Assembly: GCA_900763685.1 (NCBI GenBank)
Contig: CAAFLF010000047.1
Coordinates: 1 to 19,196 of the forward strand
Reading direction: 5' to 3'
Source of the DNA: an uncultured Oscillospiraceae bacterium
GTDB lineage: Bacteria > Bacillota > Clostridia > Oscillospirales > Oscillospiraceae
DNA: 19,196 bases
In this document: positions 13,202 through 19,196 of the stretch, piece after piece
Numbering within the stretch: the first letter of the stretch is position 1
Layout of the letters: each line of letters starts with the position of its first letter
Made by a program: the position numbers and the translations under genes
Notes under the pieces: generated by a model
Told to the model about the DNA's origin: nothing
Seen by the model: only the letters and a program-made list of their open reading frames with translations
The model's database searches: none

Positions 13202-13666
13202 ATGGTTATTCGGAACGCGATAAGATCTGATGGCGTGGCGTTGGACGCACTGTTGACAAAGTTGATCCGCGATGAAACCCAATATGATTCCAATTTGAGT
13301 CCGGAGGATGTGATAAAGGATAATTATGCTGAGCGGATCGAGGAGGGGAGCGGCGCTTTCGTTGCGGAAGAAGACGGAAACATTGTGGGTTACCTCTATG
13401 GTTTCCTTTACCAAATTCCTGGGATGATGCTGCGACCTGTTGCTATTATGGATGCCCTTTATGTGGAGGAGGCATACCGAGGGCAGGGAATTGCAAAGGA
13501 GCTATTTCGGCGTTTCTGGGAATTTGCAGAAGACTGCCATGCTGACAGGGTTGAGCTCAAGGTCCTGTCCGGTAATGCGAAGGCCATCGCCCTCTATGAG
13601 ACACTGGGATTTTATGAGAAGAAAAAGTATATGGAATTGCCGCTGATGGCGGAAAATGACCGGTGA
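13202..13666 (+). CDS. GNAT family N-acetyltransferase
   Basis: This is a 154-residue acetyl-CoA-dependent acetyltransferase of unknown substrate. Motif A is ALYVEEAYRGQGIAKELF, with the pyrophosphate loop RGQGIA at 93-98. It is followed by NAKAIALYETLGF (125-137), the classic C-terminal Asn...Tyr...GF signature. The ATG has GTGAGG 5 nt upstream; a GTG two codons earlier would overlap that site. It follows hemW by 41 bp with no promoter visible, so it may be co-transcribed. Its composition is clearly different from its neighbours: I count 29 G+C in 13201-13260 against 47 of 60 in 12541-12600 of hemW. This suggests recent acquisition. Confidence 0.92.
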   Translation: MVIRNAIRSDGVALDALLTKLIRDETQYDSNLSPEDVIKDNYAERIEEGSGAFVAEEDGNIVGYLYGFLYQIPGMMLRPVAIMDALYVEEAYRGQGIAKELFRRFWEFAEDCHADRVELKVLSGNAKAIALYETLGFYEKKKYMELPLMAENDR

Positions 13667-13684
13667 TGCAGGAAGGCTGCGTAA

Positions 13685-13716
13685 CAGCGCCCCGGAGCGA
13701 AAGCTCCGGGGCGCTG
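13685..13716. terminator. Convergent hairpin between the GNAT gene and the ABC operon
   Basis: CAGCGCCCCGGAGC (13685-13698) and GCTCCGGGGCGCTG (13703-13716) form a perfect 14-bp stem closed by a GAAA tetraloop. Neither side has a clean U tract (ATTCTCTT lies a few bases to the right), so it may act for both strands as a weak terminator or as an mRNA-end stabiliser. Confidence 0.7.
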
Positions 13717-13726
13717 CCGTATTCTC

Positions 13727-14470
13727 TTAGAGGACCTTCGCCAAAAAGTCCTGCAGCCGGGGGTTCCTGGGGTGGGAGAAGATCTCCTCCGGGGAGCCCT
13801 CCTCCAGGAGCTTGCCGTCGGCCATGAACATTACGTGGTTCGCGACCTCCTTGGCAAAGCCCATCTCGTGGGTGACGACCACCATGGTCATGCCGTCTTT
13901 CGCCAGGTCCCGCATGACTTCCAGCACCTCGCCCACCATTTCGGGGTCCAGGGCGGAGGTGGGCTCGTCAAAGAGCATCACCTCCGGCTCCATCATGAGA
14001 GCCCGGACGATGGCCACCCGCTGCTTCTGCCCGCCGGAGAGCTGGCTGGGGTAGGAGCCCGCCCGGTCGGCGAGACCCACCCGGGTCAGAAGGTCCATGG
14101 CCTTCTTCTCCGCCTCCGCCTGGGAGCGGTGGAGGAGCTTCATGGGGGCCAGGGTCATGTTCTTCAGGATGGTCATGTGGGGGAAGAGGTTGAAGTGCTG
14201 GAAGACCATGCCCATCTTCTGGCGGTAGAGGTTGATGTCGTTCTTGGGGTCCGTGATGTCGGCCCCGTCCAGGCGGATGGTGCCGCCGGTGGGGATCTCC
14301 AGGAGGTTCAGGCAGCGGAGGAAGGTGGACTTGCCGGAGCCGGAGGGCCCGATGACCACCACCACCTTGCCCTTGCGGATGTCGGCGTTCACGCCGTCCA
14401 GGGCCTTGATCTCCCCGCCCTTATAGTATTTCTGCAGGTTCTCCACCTGAATGAGGGTATCAGCGCTCAC
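13727..14470 (-). CDS. Polar amino-acid ABC transporter ATP-binding protein (GlnQ type)
   Basis: This 247-residue ATPase powers amino-acid import with the permease and binding protein encoded upstream. It has Walker [10 protein letters not shown] (41-49), Q-loop Gln91, signature LSGGQ (144-148), Walker B VMLFDE (164-169) and switch His201. The pattern [17 protein letters not shown] is typical of the polar amino-acid (PAAT) subfamily. The start is GTG, with AAGGAGG 10 nt upstream, and it overlaps the permease gene by 11 bp, so translation is probably coupled. The substrate cannot be decided from the ATPase. Confidence 0.95.
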   Translation of the reverse strand: MSADTLIQVENLQKYYKGGEIKALDGVNADIRKGKVVVVIGPSGSGKSTFLRCLNLLEIPTGGTIRLDGADITDPKNDINLYRQKMGMVFQHFNLFPHMTILKNMTLAPMKLLHRSQAEAEKKAMDLLTRVGLADRAGSYPSQLSGGQKQRVAIVRALMMEPEVMLFDEPTSALDPEMVGEVLEVMRDLAKDGMTMVVVTHEMGFAKEVANHVMFMADGKLLEEGSPEEIFSHPRNPRLQDFLAKVL

Positions 14471-15188
14471 TGCTGCGCAGCCTCCTTTCCAGCCGGGTGA
14501 CGAGGTAGCTGAAGAACATCACCATGGCGAGGTACAGCGCCGCCACGATGAGCAGCGGCATGGCCTGGATGTAGGTAATGGAGCGGATGATCTCGCCGCC
14601 CTTGGTGAGGTCGTTGACGGCCACGTAGCAGGCGACGGAGGTCTCCTTCAGCAGGACGATGAACTCGTTGGCGAGAGCCGGGAGCACGCTCTTGAGGGCC
14701 TGGGGGATGACGATGTACCACATGGTCTGGACGAAGTTGAAGCCCAGGGACCGTCCGGCCTCCATCTGCCCCGCGTCCACCGCCATGATGCCGCCCCGGA
14801 TGATCTCGGCCACATACGCGCCGGAGTTGATGCCGAAGGTCAGCATGGCCACGGGCACGCCGTCCCGGGCGTTGGAGAAGATGACGAAGAACATGATGAG
14901 GATCTGGATCATCACCGGGGTGCCCCGGATCACCGTCAGGTAGACCCGGCAGACGGCGTTGCCCAGCCCCAGGAGGAAGCGGGCGGGGCCGGGGCGCATG
15001 GTGGCGGCGTTCTTATCATAGGTGGAGCGGATGATGGCCACCACCGTGCCGATGGCCACGCCCAGCAGCACGGCCACGAGAGCGATCTTCAGGGTGTTGA
15101 CCAGGCCGCCGGAGATGTAGTGCCAGCGGTCCTTGTCGATGAAGCAGGTGATGAAGTCCTTCTTCACCTTCAGAAACCAGTCTGCCAT
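14460..15188 (-). CDS. Polar amino-acid ABC transporter permease (HisM/GlnP type)
   Basis: This is a 242-residue membrane protein with about five hydrophobic helices. The conserved cytoplasmic EAA loop reads [20 protein letters not shown] (residues about 142-161), and RGTPVMIQI is the family signature before it. It forms the channel of the importer, most likely as a homodimer because only one permease gene is present. The start ATG has GAGGTG about 10 nt upstream. It follows the binding-protein gene after 98 bp containing a stem-loop, and overlaps the ATPase gene by 11 bp. Confidence 0.95.
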   Translation of the reverse strand: MADWFLKVKKDFITCFIDKDRWHYISGGLVNTLKIALVAVLLGVAIGTVVAIIRSTYDKNAATMRPGPARFLLGLGNAVCRVYLTVIRGTPVMIQILIMFFVIFSNARDGVPVAMLTFGINSGAYVAEIIRGGIMAVDAGQMEAGRSLGFNFVQTMWYIVIPQALKSVLPALANEFIVLLKETSVACYVAVNDLTKGGEIIRSITYIQAMPLLIVAALYLAMVMFFSYLVTRLERRLRSSER

Positions 15189-15234
15189 GGGGGAGGGACA
15201 CCTCTTTTCCTTTCATTTCGTCCGAAGACGGCGC

Positions 15235-15260
15235 GGCGGGGCGGAGCCGGAGGCCCCGTC
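15235..15260 (-). promoter_or_regulatory. Intercistronic stem-loop after the binding-protein gene
   Basis: GGCGGGGC (15235-15242) pairs with GCCCCGTC (15253-15260), seven Watson-Crick pairs and one wobble, around a 10-nt loop. It lies 27 bp after the binding-protein stop, with no U tract. Such hairpins commonly protect the upstream message, raising binding-protein output over the permease and ATPase; that role is inferred here. Confidence 0.5.
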
Positions 15261-15286
15261 CCGTGCGCGGTAACGCGGTTTTGGAA

Positions 15287-16123
15287 TTACTCGCTGATGT
15301 ACTTATCCAGGATGCTCTGGACGGTGCCGTCGGCGATGAGGTCCTTCAGGGCGCCGTTAATGGCGTCAGTGAGGGCAGCGTTGTCCTTGGAGACGGCGGC
15401 GGCGTAGTCCTCCACGGCGTACTCGGTGTCCAGGATGGAGAGGCCGGCGTCGGCGTTGGCGGCAACCAGGGCCTGCGCGGGCTGGTTATCCAGGATGACG
15501 CAGTCCACCTGGCCGTTCTTCAGGGCCTCCACGGCGTCGGTGGTCTTGGCGAAGGACTTGACCTCGCCCAGGCCGGCGTCCTGGATGTCGCTGGTGGCAT
15601 AGATGAAGCCGGTGGTGCCGGTCTGGGTGCCCACGACGTTGTTGGCGCCCTCAGCGAAGAGGTCGTCCACGCTGCTGACCTTGCCGCCTTCCTTGACGAT
15701 GACCACCTGGATGCCGGTGGCGTAGCTGTCGGTGAAGTTCACCTGCTCCAGCCGCTCGTCGGTGACGGTCATGCCGGCGAGGCCGATGTCATACTTGCCG
15801 GTCTGGACGCCGGGGATGATGGAGTCGAAGGCGATGTCGGTGACCTGGAGCTCCAGGCCCAGCTTGTCGGCGATGGCCTGGGCGATCTCCACGTCGATGC
15901 CCACGATGGTGTCGCCGTCATAGTACTCATAGGGAGGGAACGTGGCCTCGGTGGCCATGGAGAGGACGCCGTCCACCGCGGTGGTGAAGGAGGCGTCACC
16001 GGAACCGGCGGCGCTGCCGGAGGAGGCGGAGCCGGAGGAGCTCGCAGGGGTGTTGCTGTTTCCGCAGGCGGCCAGGCTGGCGGTGAGGGCCAGGGCCAGG
16101 ATCAGAGTCAAAAACTTCTTCAT
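15287..16123 (-). CDS. Amino-acid ABC transporter substrate-binding lipoprotein
   Basis: This is a 278-residue extracytoplasmic receptor of the SBP_bac_3 family. The signal peptide ends in LAAC (Cys20), followed by a Ser/Gly/Ala linker (about 23-46). The receptor domain opens with the family pattern MATEATFPPYEYYDG, then GIDVEIAQAIADKLG, FDSIIPGVQTGKYDI and VVGTQTGTTG. Binding to a polar amino acid or cystine is likely, but the ligand cannot be fixed from the sequence. The start is the ATG of MKKFL, with AAGGAAG about 9 nt upstream; a frame extending to 16321 crosses the promoter. It is the first gene of a three-gene operon. Confidence 0.96.
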   Translation of the reverse strand: MKKFLTLILALALTASLAACGNSNTPASSSGSASSGSAAGSGDASFTTAVDGVLSMATEATFPPYEYYDGDTIVGIDVEIAQAIADKLGLELQVTDIAFDSIIPGVQTGKYDIGLAGMTVTDERLEQVNFTDSYATGIQVVIVKEGGKVSSVDDLFAEGANNVVGTQTGTTGFIYATSDIQDAGLGEVKSFAKTTDAVEALKNGQVDCVILDNQPAQALVAANADAGLSILDTEYAVEDYAAAVSKDNAALTDAINGALKDLIADGTVQSILDKYISE

Positions 16124-16211
16124 CTTCCAATACTTCCTTTTATTCAGATTTGCCGCTGAGCGGCGGATATACGGTTCGATCCGGAAGGACCTCTCCCGGA
16201 GGACAAGTGCA

Positions 16212-16240
16212 AGGATAGCACCGCCGCCCGGAAATGTCAA
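16212..16240 (-). promoter_or_regulatory. Promoter of the amino-acid ABC operon
   Basis: On the minus strand consensus -35 TTGACA (16235-16240), 17-bp spacer ending in TGC, and -10 TATCCT (16212-16217). The leader to the binding-protein start is about 80 nt. Confidence 0.9.
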
Positions 16241-16456
16241 TGATTTTTCACACATTTTTGCATAAATATTTACGGTTCGTAGGGGAACACCAATGGATAC
16301 ACAAAAACACTGGGCACTCATTGTGCGATATGACGGAGAAACCCGCCGTTTCCCGCTGGAAAAGATGAATACTGGGATGAATATTCAATTTCTTCCTCCC
16401 CTGGCAGTCCCTTCCGGGCTGAAGGCCGCCCCGAAGACCCCTGCCGGGGAAAAGAC

Positions 16457-16486
16457 TTGCGTTCCTGGGACAGGCTGTGCTATACT
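16457..16486 (+). promoter_or_regulatory. Promoter of degV
   Basis: -35 TTGCGT (16457-16462), 18-bp spacer ending in TGC, -10 TATACT (16481-16486), 65 bp before the degV start and immediately left of an AT-rich stretch. Confidence 0.75.
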
Positions 16487-16551
16487 TATTAAATTAATGA
16501 TTTCTGGTTATGCTGGTCCCGCGAGGGAAACTGAGTTGTGAGGGCGATGGA

Positions 16552-17397
16552 ATGAGAACTGCGATCGTGGCGGACACCAACAGCGGCATCACGCCGGAGG
16601 AGGCGGCGGAGCGGGGGATCACCCTGATCCCCATGCCCTTCCTCATCGACGGGGCGGAGTATTTGGAGGGGGAGGACTGCACCCAGCCCTTCTTCTTTGA
16701 GCGCCTGGCGGCGGGGGCGGAGGTGGCTACCTCCCAGCCCTCCCCCGGCGGCATCACGGAGCGCTGGGACCGCCTGCTGGAGGACCACGACGCCATCCTG
16801 CACTTCCCCATGTCCGCGAGCCTCAGCGGCTCCTGCCAGACCGCGAAGGCCCTGGCCCTGGACTACCCCGGCAGGGTCTTCGTGGTGGATAACCGCCGGA
16901 TCTCCGTAACGCTGCTCCAGTCCCTGCGCCAGGCCCAGCGCCTGCTGGCCGAGGGGAAGAGCGCGGAGGAGGTCCACCGGATCCTGGAGGACCGGGCCGG
17001 GGAGAGCAGCATCTACATCGCCGTCAACACCCTGGAGTACCTGAAAAAGGGCGGCCGGGTGACGGCGGCGGGGGCTGCCATGGGCACCCTCCTCAACCTG
17101 AAGCCGGTGCTGCAGATCCAGGGCGGCAAGCTGGACGCCTATAAGAAGTGCCGGGGCATGGCCGCCGCCTGCGACGCCATGCTCCAGGCCATGACCCATG
17201 ACCTGCAAGAGCGCTTCCCGGACCGGGAGACGCGGCTCTTCGCCGTCTACTCCGGCGACCGGGCGGCGGGGGAGAGCTGGCAGGCCCAGGTCCAGGCCGC
17301 CTTCCCGGAGCGGGAAGTGGAGCTGGCGGCCCTGCCCCTCAGCATCTGCTGCCACATCGGCAGCGGGGCTCTCGCCATCGCCTGCGCCGAGGTGTAA
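16552..17397 (+). CDS. DegV family lipid-binding protein
   Basis: DegV/FakB-type proteins bind a fatty acid in a cleft between two domains. FakB members present it to the kinase FakA for entry into phospholipid synthesis; many others have unknown partners. This 281-residue protein opens with MRTAIVADTNSGI and carries the fatty-acid-binding motifs TSQPSP (60-65) and SASLSGS (88-94), followed by the LEYLKKGGRV segment typical of the C-terminal domain. The ATG has GAGGG about 8 nt upstream; the frame continues back to 16510 but without a suitable site. No fakA is in the window. It has its own promoter and terminator. Confidence 0.95.
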   Translation: MRTAIVADTNSGITPEEAAERGITLIPMPFLIDGAEYLEGEDCTQPFFFERLAAGAEVATSQPSPGGITERWDRLLEDHDAILHFPMSASLSGSCQTAKALALDYPGRVFVVDNRRISVTLLQSLRQAQRLLAEGKSAEEVHRILEDRAGESSIYIAVNTLEYLKKGGRVTAAGAAMGTLLNLKPVLQIQGGKLDAYKKCRGMAAACDAMLQAMTHDLQERFPDRETRLFAVYSGDRAAGESWQAQVQAAFPEREVELAALPLSICCHIGSGALAIACAEV

Positions 17398-17405
17398 GAA
17401 TACGA

Positions 17406-17440
17406 AAAGGAACGCCCTCCGGGGCGTTCCTTTCTTCTTT
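17406..17440. terminator. Bidirectional terminator between degV and the DUF1697 gene
   Basis: AAAGGAACGCCC (17406-17417) pairs with GGGCGTTCCTTT (17422-17433) around a TCCG loop. The plus side continues TTTCTTCTTT, and the minus side ends in four U. It lies 8 bp after the degV stop and 8 bp before the end of the convergent gene, so it can serve both. Confidence 0.92.
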
Positions 17441-17983
17441 CTATAGCTCCGCCAGCTTCCGCACTGTGTTGGCGGTCCGGATGGTGAGCCGGTCCCGGAT
17501 GTCCACCTTGGCGGTCCGGGGCCACCAGTTGGTTTTCTGGTAGTCCTTCCGCCGGAAGGACCAGAAGATGGCGTCCCCATAAACCTCCGCCCATTCCAGC
17601 CCCTCCTTCAGCGGCCCCAGCTCCCGGAGCGCCTCCTCCGGCCCCAGCGGCGGCAGCAGAAAGATCAGGTTGTCATAGATGGCCGGGTCGCCGGTCCCCC
17701 ACCAGCCGGGGGCATGGCGTAGCGTCTCTGCCAGCGCCTCCCGCTCCGTCACGTAAACGGGGACCTCCAGGGAAAACCGCTGCCGGATCATCCCCTCGAT
17801 GGCCGCCGCCAGCGCCCCGGTCTCCGTCTCCCGGCAGGTGAAGGCCGCGTTGCCGCTGTTGAGGTGCGTTTTTCCCTCCGCCAGCCCCAGCGCCTCCAAT
17901 CCCTGCCGCAGCTCCGCCATGGGCACTTTGTTCTTCCCGCTGATGTTGACGCCCCGCGGCAGGGCGAGATACCGTTTTTCCAT
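17441..17983 (-). CDS. DUF1697 family protein (180 aa)
   Basis: The sequence has the family's characteristic opening, ALPRGVNISGKNKVPMAELR (7-26), then HLNSGNAAF (40-48) and a C-terminal stretch ending TIRTANTVRKL. DUF1697 proteins are small soluble cytoplasmic proteins of unknown biochemical role, of about this length. The start ATG has GGGGCGAGAG upstream, a mediocre site. It begins 14 bp after the DUF2812 gene and is the last member of the padR operon. Nothing visible suggests a catalytic activity. Confidence 0.9.
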   Translation of the reverse strand: MEKRYLALPRGVNISGKNKVPMAELRQGLEALGLAEGKTHLNSGNAAFTCRETETGALAAAIEGMIRQRFSLEVPVYVTEREALAETLRHAPGWWGTGDPAIYDNLIFLLPPLGPEEALRELGPLKEGLEWAEVYGDAIFWSFRRKDYQKTNWWPRTAKVDIRDRLTIRTANTVRKLAEL

Positions 17984-17997
17984 CTCTCGCCCCGCCC

Positions 17998-18504
17998 TTA
18001 CTCAAAGATATCCTGCTGGGCCTGCAGCTCCCTGATCTTGCGCCAGAGCTTCCCGGCGCCCGCCGCCAGCAGGATGGCCAGCAGCAGGTTCACGAAGCCC
18101 GCCTCCTCCAGACCGTTGAAGCCCGCGAGGAGGTTCAGCGCCAGGATGGGCAGCACCAGGGCCAGGATCCGCCGCAGGTGCCGGACGCGGGAGGCGGTAT
18201 CCGAGAAGAGCTCAAAGGGCCCGTCGTCCGTCCGCTTCCGGAGGTAGACCCAGCGGAACAGGTGCCCCACGCGGTCCACCCCGGCCTCCGCCAGGAAATC
18301 CAGGTACTCCTGGGACTTGGGGTCCTTCAGCGAGTTTTCCAGCAGCTCCAGGCGGTAGCCGTACTCCCCGGGGCGGCAGGCCTCAAAGGTGTAGCGGCAG
18401 AAGCCCACGTCCACCAGGCCCCAGCCCTGGGCGGCCATGTCATTGAGCCAGTCCTCCTCCCGGTCAAAATCCCAGGCCCAAAAGGCCTTACGCACGGTCT
18501 TCAT
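17998..18504 (-). CDS. DUF2812 family membrane protein (168 aa)
   Basis: Residues 1-95 are the DUF2812 region: KAFWAWDFDREEDWLNDMAAQGWGL, then RYTFE and LFRWVYLRKR. Two hydrophobic segments (about 110-127 and 135-150) follow, and a charged tail ends QAQQDIFE. The family is of unknown function and is frequently encoded directly after a PadR regulator in Firmicutes, which is the case here. The start lies inside the padR gene (17-bp overlap), so expression follows padR closely. It probably anchors in the membrane with its N-terminal domain in the cytoplasm, as there is no signal peptide. Confidence 0.9.
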   Translation of the reverse strand: MKTVRKAFWAWDFDREEDWLNDMAAQGWGLVDVGFCRYTFEACRPGEYGYRLELLENSLKDPKSQEYLDFLAEAGVDRVGHLFRWVYLRKRTDDGPFELFSDTASRVRHLRRILALVLPILALNLLAGFNGLEEAGFVNLLLAILLAAGAGKLWRKIRELQAQQDIFE

Positions 18505-18811
18505 CGTTCGTCCCTCCCAACAGCGTTTCTCCGTTTGCCACCAGCTCCCGCAGCCGGTCCAGCTCCCCCAGCAGGGCCTCCCGGCCCAGGGGCGTCAGTT
18601 GGTAGCGCTTCTGCCGGCCCTCCTGGGGCCCCGCGGCGATCCAGCCCTTCTCCAGCAGGGTGTTCAGCGCCCCGTAGAGAGTCCCGGCCGCCAGCCTTAC
18701 CCGTCCCGAGGACAGCTGCTCCGCCTTCTGCATGATGCCGTAGCCGTGCAGCGGCTCCGTCAGGGACAGTAAAATGTAGTAGACCGCCTCCGTCAGCGGT
18801 GGATTCGTCAT
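18488..18811 (-). CDS. PadR family transcriptional regulator
   Basis: This is a 107-residue winged-helix protein of the short PadR subfamily 2 type. The features are TEAVYYILLSLTEPLHGYGIMQKAE, then the recognition helix region RLAAGTLYGALNTLLEKGWI and the wing QKRYQLTPLG. A short C-terminal helix provides the dimer interface. It probably represses its own operon through the tandem palindromes overlapping the promoter. Short PadR regulators can respond to small molecules or membrane stress; the signal here is unknown. The start has AAGGAGGG about 7 nt upstream. It heads the padR-DUF2812-DUF1697 operon. Confidence 0.95.
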   Translation of the reverse strand: MTNPPLTEAVYYILLSLTEPLHGYGIMQKAEQLSSGRVRLAAGTLYGALNTLLEKGWIAAGPQEGRQKRYQLTPLGREALLGELDRLRELVANGETLLGGTNDEDRA

Positions 18812-18837
18812 CCCGATCCCTCCTTATCGTCATCCGT

Positions 18838-18877
18838 TATATCGGATTACGATATAACTATATCGCCGCCCGATACA
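18838..18877. promoter_or_regulatory. Tandem PadR-type operator
   Basis: TATATCG-N5-CGATATA (18838-18856) is followed by TATATCG-N5-CGATACA (18859-18877). The two 19-bp units are 21 bp apart, about two helical turns, so two dimers could sit on the same DNA face. The block covers the -10 and most of the spacer of the padR promoter, so binding should repress it. Confidence 0.82.
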
Positions 18878-18885
18878 TTTGTCAA
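18857..18885 (-). promoter_or_regulatory. Promoter of the padR operon
   Basis: On the minus strand consensus -35 TTGACA (18880-18885), 17-bp spacer and -10 TATAGT (18857-18862). The -10 lies within the palindromic operator. Confidence 0.92.
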
Positions 18886-18890
18886 GAGGG

Positions 18891-18929
18891 AAAAATAAAA
18901 AGATCCCGCGGCCCAAAGACCGCGGGATC
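18891..18929 (-). terminator. Terminator for minus-strand transcription upstream of padR
   Basis: GATCCCGCGG (18902-18911) and CCGCGGGATC (18920-18929) form a perfect 10-bp stem with an 8-nt loop. On the minus strand it continues UUUUUAUUUUU. It insulates padR from transcription entering from the right. Confidence 0.9.
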
Positions 18930-19059
18930 GGGGGAGGTGGGGAAAATGTGTAATCGTATTAGTGCGAGGCTAAGGTCTAAATCTTGCGTTTTGTAAAAAT
19001 TTGTTCCTTTTTATTATAATTGTTACTGAGCGTGGTTGAGCGGAAGGTAAAATACCAGC

Positions 19060-19097
19060 TGAAAATAAAAAATCCCGCAGTCCGAAGACTGCGGGAT
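19060..19097 (-). terminator. Terminator of the partial gene at the right edge
   Basis: ATCCCGCAGTC (19072-19082) pairs with GACTGCGGGAT (19087-19097) around CGAA. On the minus strand it runs into UUUUUUAUUUUC. It begins 13 bp after the stop of the partial gene. Confidence 0.93.
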
Positions 19098-19110
19098 CTG
19101 GCAAGTGGCT

Positions 19111-19196
19111 TCAATTCGGATATTTTGTTTCAGCCGTTTCCGCCATCAATCGGTCGAAGTCACTCTGATAATTTTTGTCCTGAATGATATTGATAG
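19111..19196 (-). CDS. 3' end of an unidentified protein gene (partial, last 28 codons)
   Basis: The minus strand has an open frame from the window edge to a TGA at 19111-19113. It encodes a hydrophilic C-terminus containing QDKNYQSDFDRLMAE and ending ETKYPN. A strong terminator follows, which supports a real gene end. The codons are much richer in A+T than those of neighbouring genes. Too little is present to name a family. Confidence 0.6.
   Translation of the reverse strand, partial: INIIQDKNYQSDFDRLMAETAETKYPN

Larger units (their letters stand above)
16124..16551. other. Divergent regulatory region between the ABC operon and degV
   Basis: This 428-bp region holds the ABC-operon promoter, its leader with a small GCCGCTGAGCGGC hairpin (near 16152-16164), and an AT-rich block with the perfect palindrome TAAATATTTA (16263-16272). 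The degV promoter lies at the right end. An 82-codon plus-strand frame (16293-16541) crosses the degV promoter and resembles nothing I know, so I do not call it. Confidence 0.6.

Noticed and set aside
16293..16541. 82-codon plus-strand frame with a weak AGGGGAA site
   Set aside because: It runs through the degV promoter and into its leader, has no recognisable domain, and its second half is Pro/Ala-rich. A truncated gene remnant at its start cannot be excluded.
18946..18996. 16-codon plus-strand frame with GGAGG upstream
   Set aside because: There is a plausible ribosome binding site but no promoter on that strand, and no downstream gene that a leader peptide would regulate.

Overview
The window looks like a chromosomal segment of a high-G+C, endospore-forming Firmicute, probably a Clostridia of the Oscillospiraceae type. 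The evidence is a spoVAC gene, strong AGGAGG-type ribosome binding sites, Gram-positive-style lipoproteins (LSGC, LAAC lipoboxes), YitT and M56/BlaI families, and very GC-rich codon use. The placement is an inference from gene families, not from a database match. Nearly all of the window is coding, and many very long antisense ORFs are GC artefacts. No phage, IS element or CRISPR array is visible.

Left part (1-6967), all on the minus strand. A divergent type IIA topoisomerase (parE-like then parC-like) leads a tightly spaced run that continues through a YitT-family membrane protein, a LUD-domain protein and a small lipoprotein. Gaps are 25-34 bp and the only promoter I see is upstream of parE. 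Downstream lies tRNA-Gly(GCC) with its own promoter and terminator. Beyond it is a second copy of the tRNA 3' end whose 5' half is replaced by strong hairpins.

Middle (7140-10700). A three-box DnaA-box-like cluster and a terminator precede a blaI-M56 peptidase pair. That pair has two TACA-N2-TGTA operators around its promoter. Divergently transcribed are a membrane-anchored barnase-family ribonuclease and a barstar-family inhibitor, followed by a terminator and a small three-helix membrane protein with its own promoter. A surface ribonuclease/inhibitor pair next to a membrane sensor protease with an unfamiliar extracellular domain is the most interesting arrangement here.

Right part (10700-19196). 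A MerR-type regulator and a solitary spoVAC (minus) are followed by an odd 21-bp inverted-repeat structure, then hemW and a compositionally foreign GNAT acetyltransferase (plus). Next come a polar amino-acid ABC transporter (binding lipoprotein, permease, ATPase; minus), a DegV-family lipid-binding protein (plus), and a padR-DUF2812-DUF1697 operon (minus) with a duplicated palindromic operator. Two near-identical terminators and the 3' end of an unidentified minus-strand gene close the window.

Seven of the ten promoters I could place by eye carry an extended -10 (TGn just upstream of the -10 hexamer), which gives mutual support to these calls.
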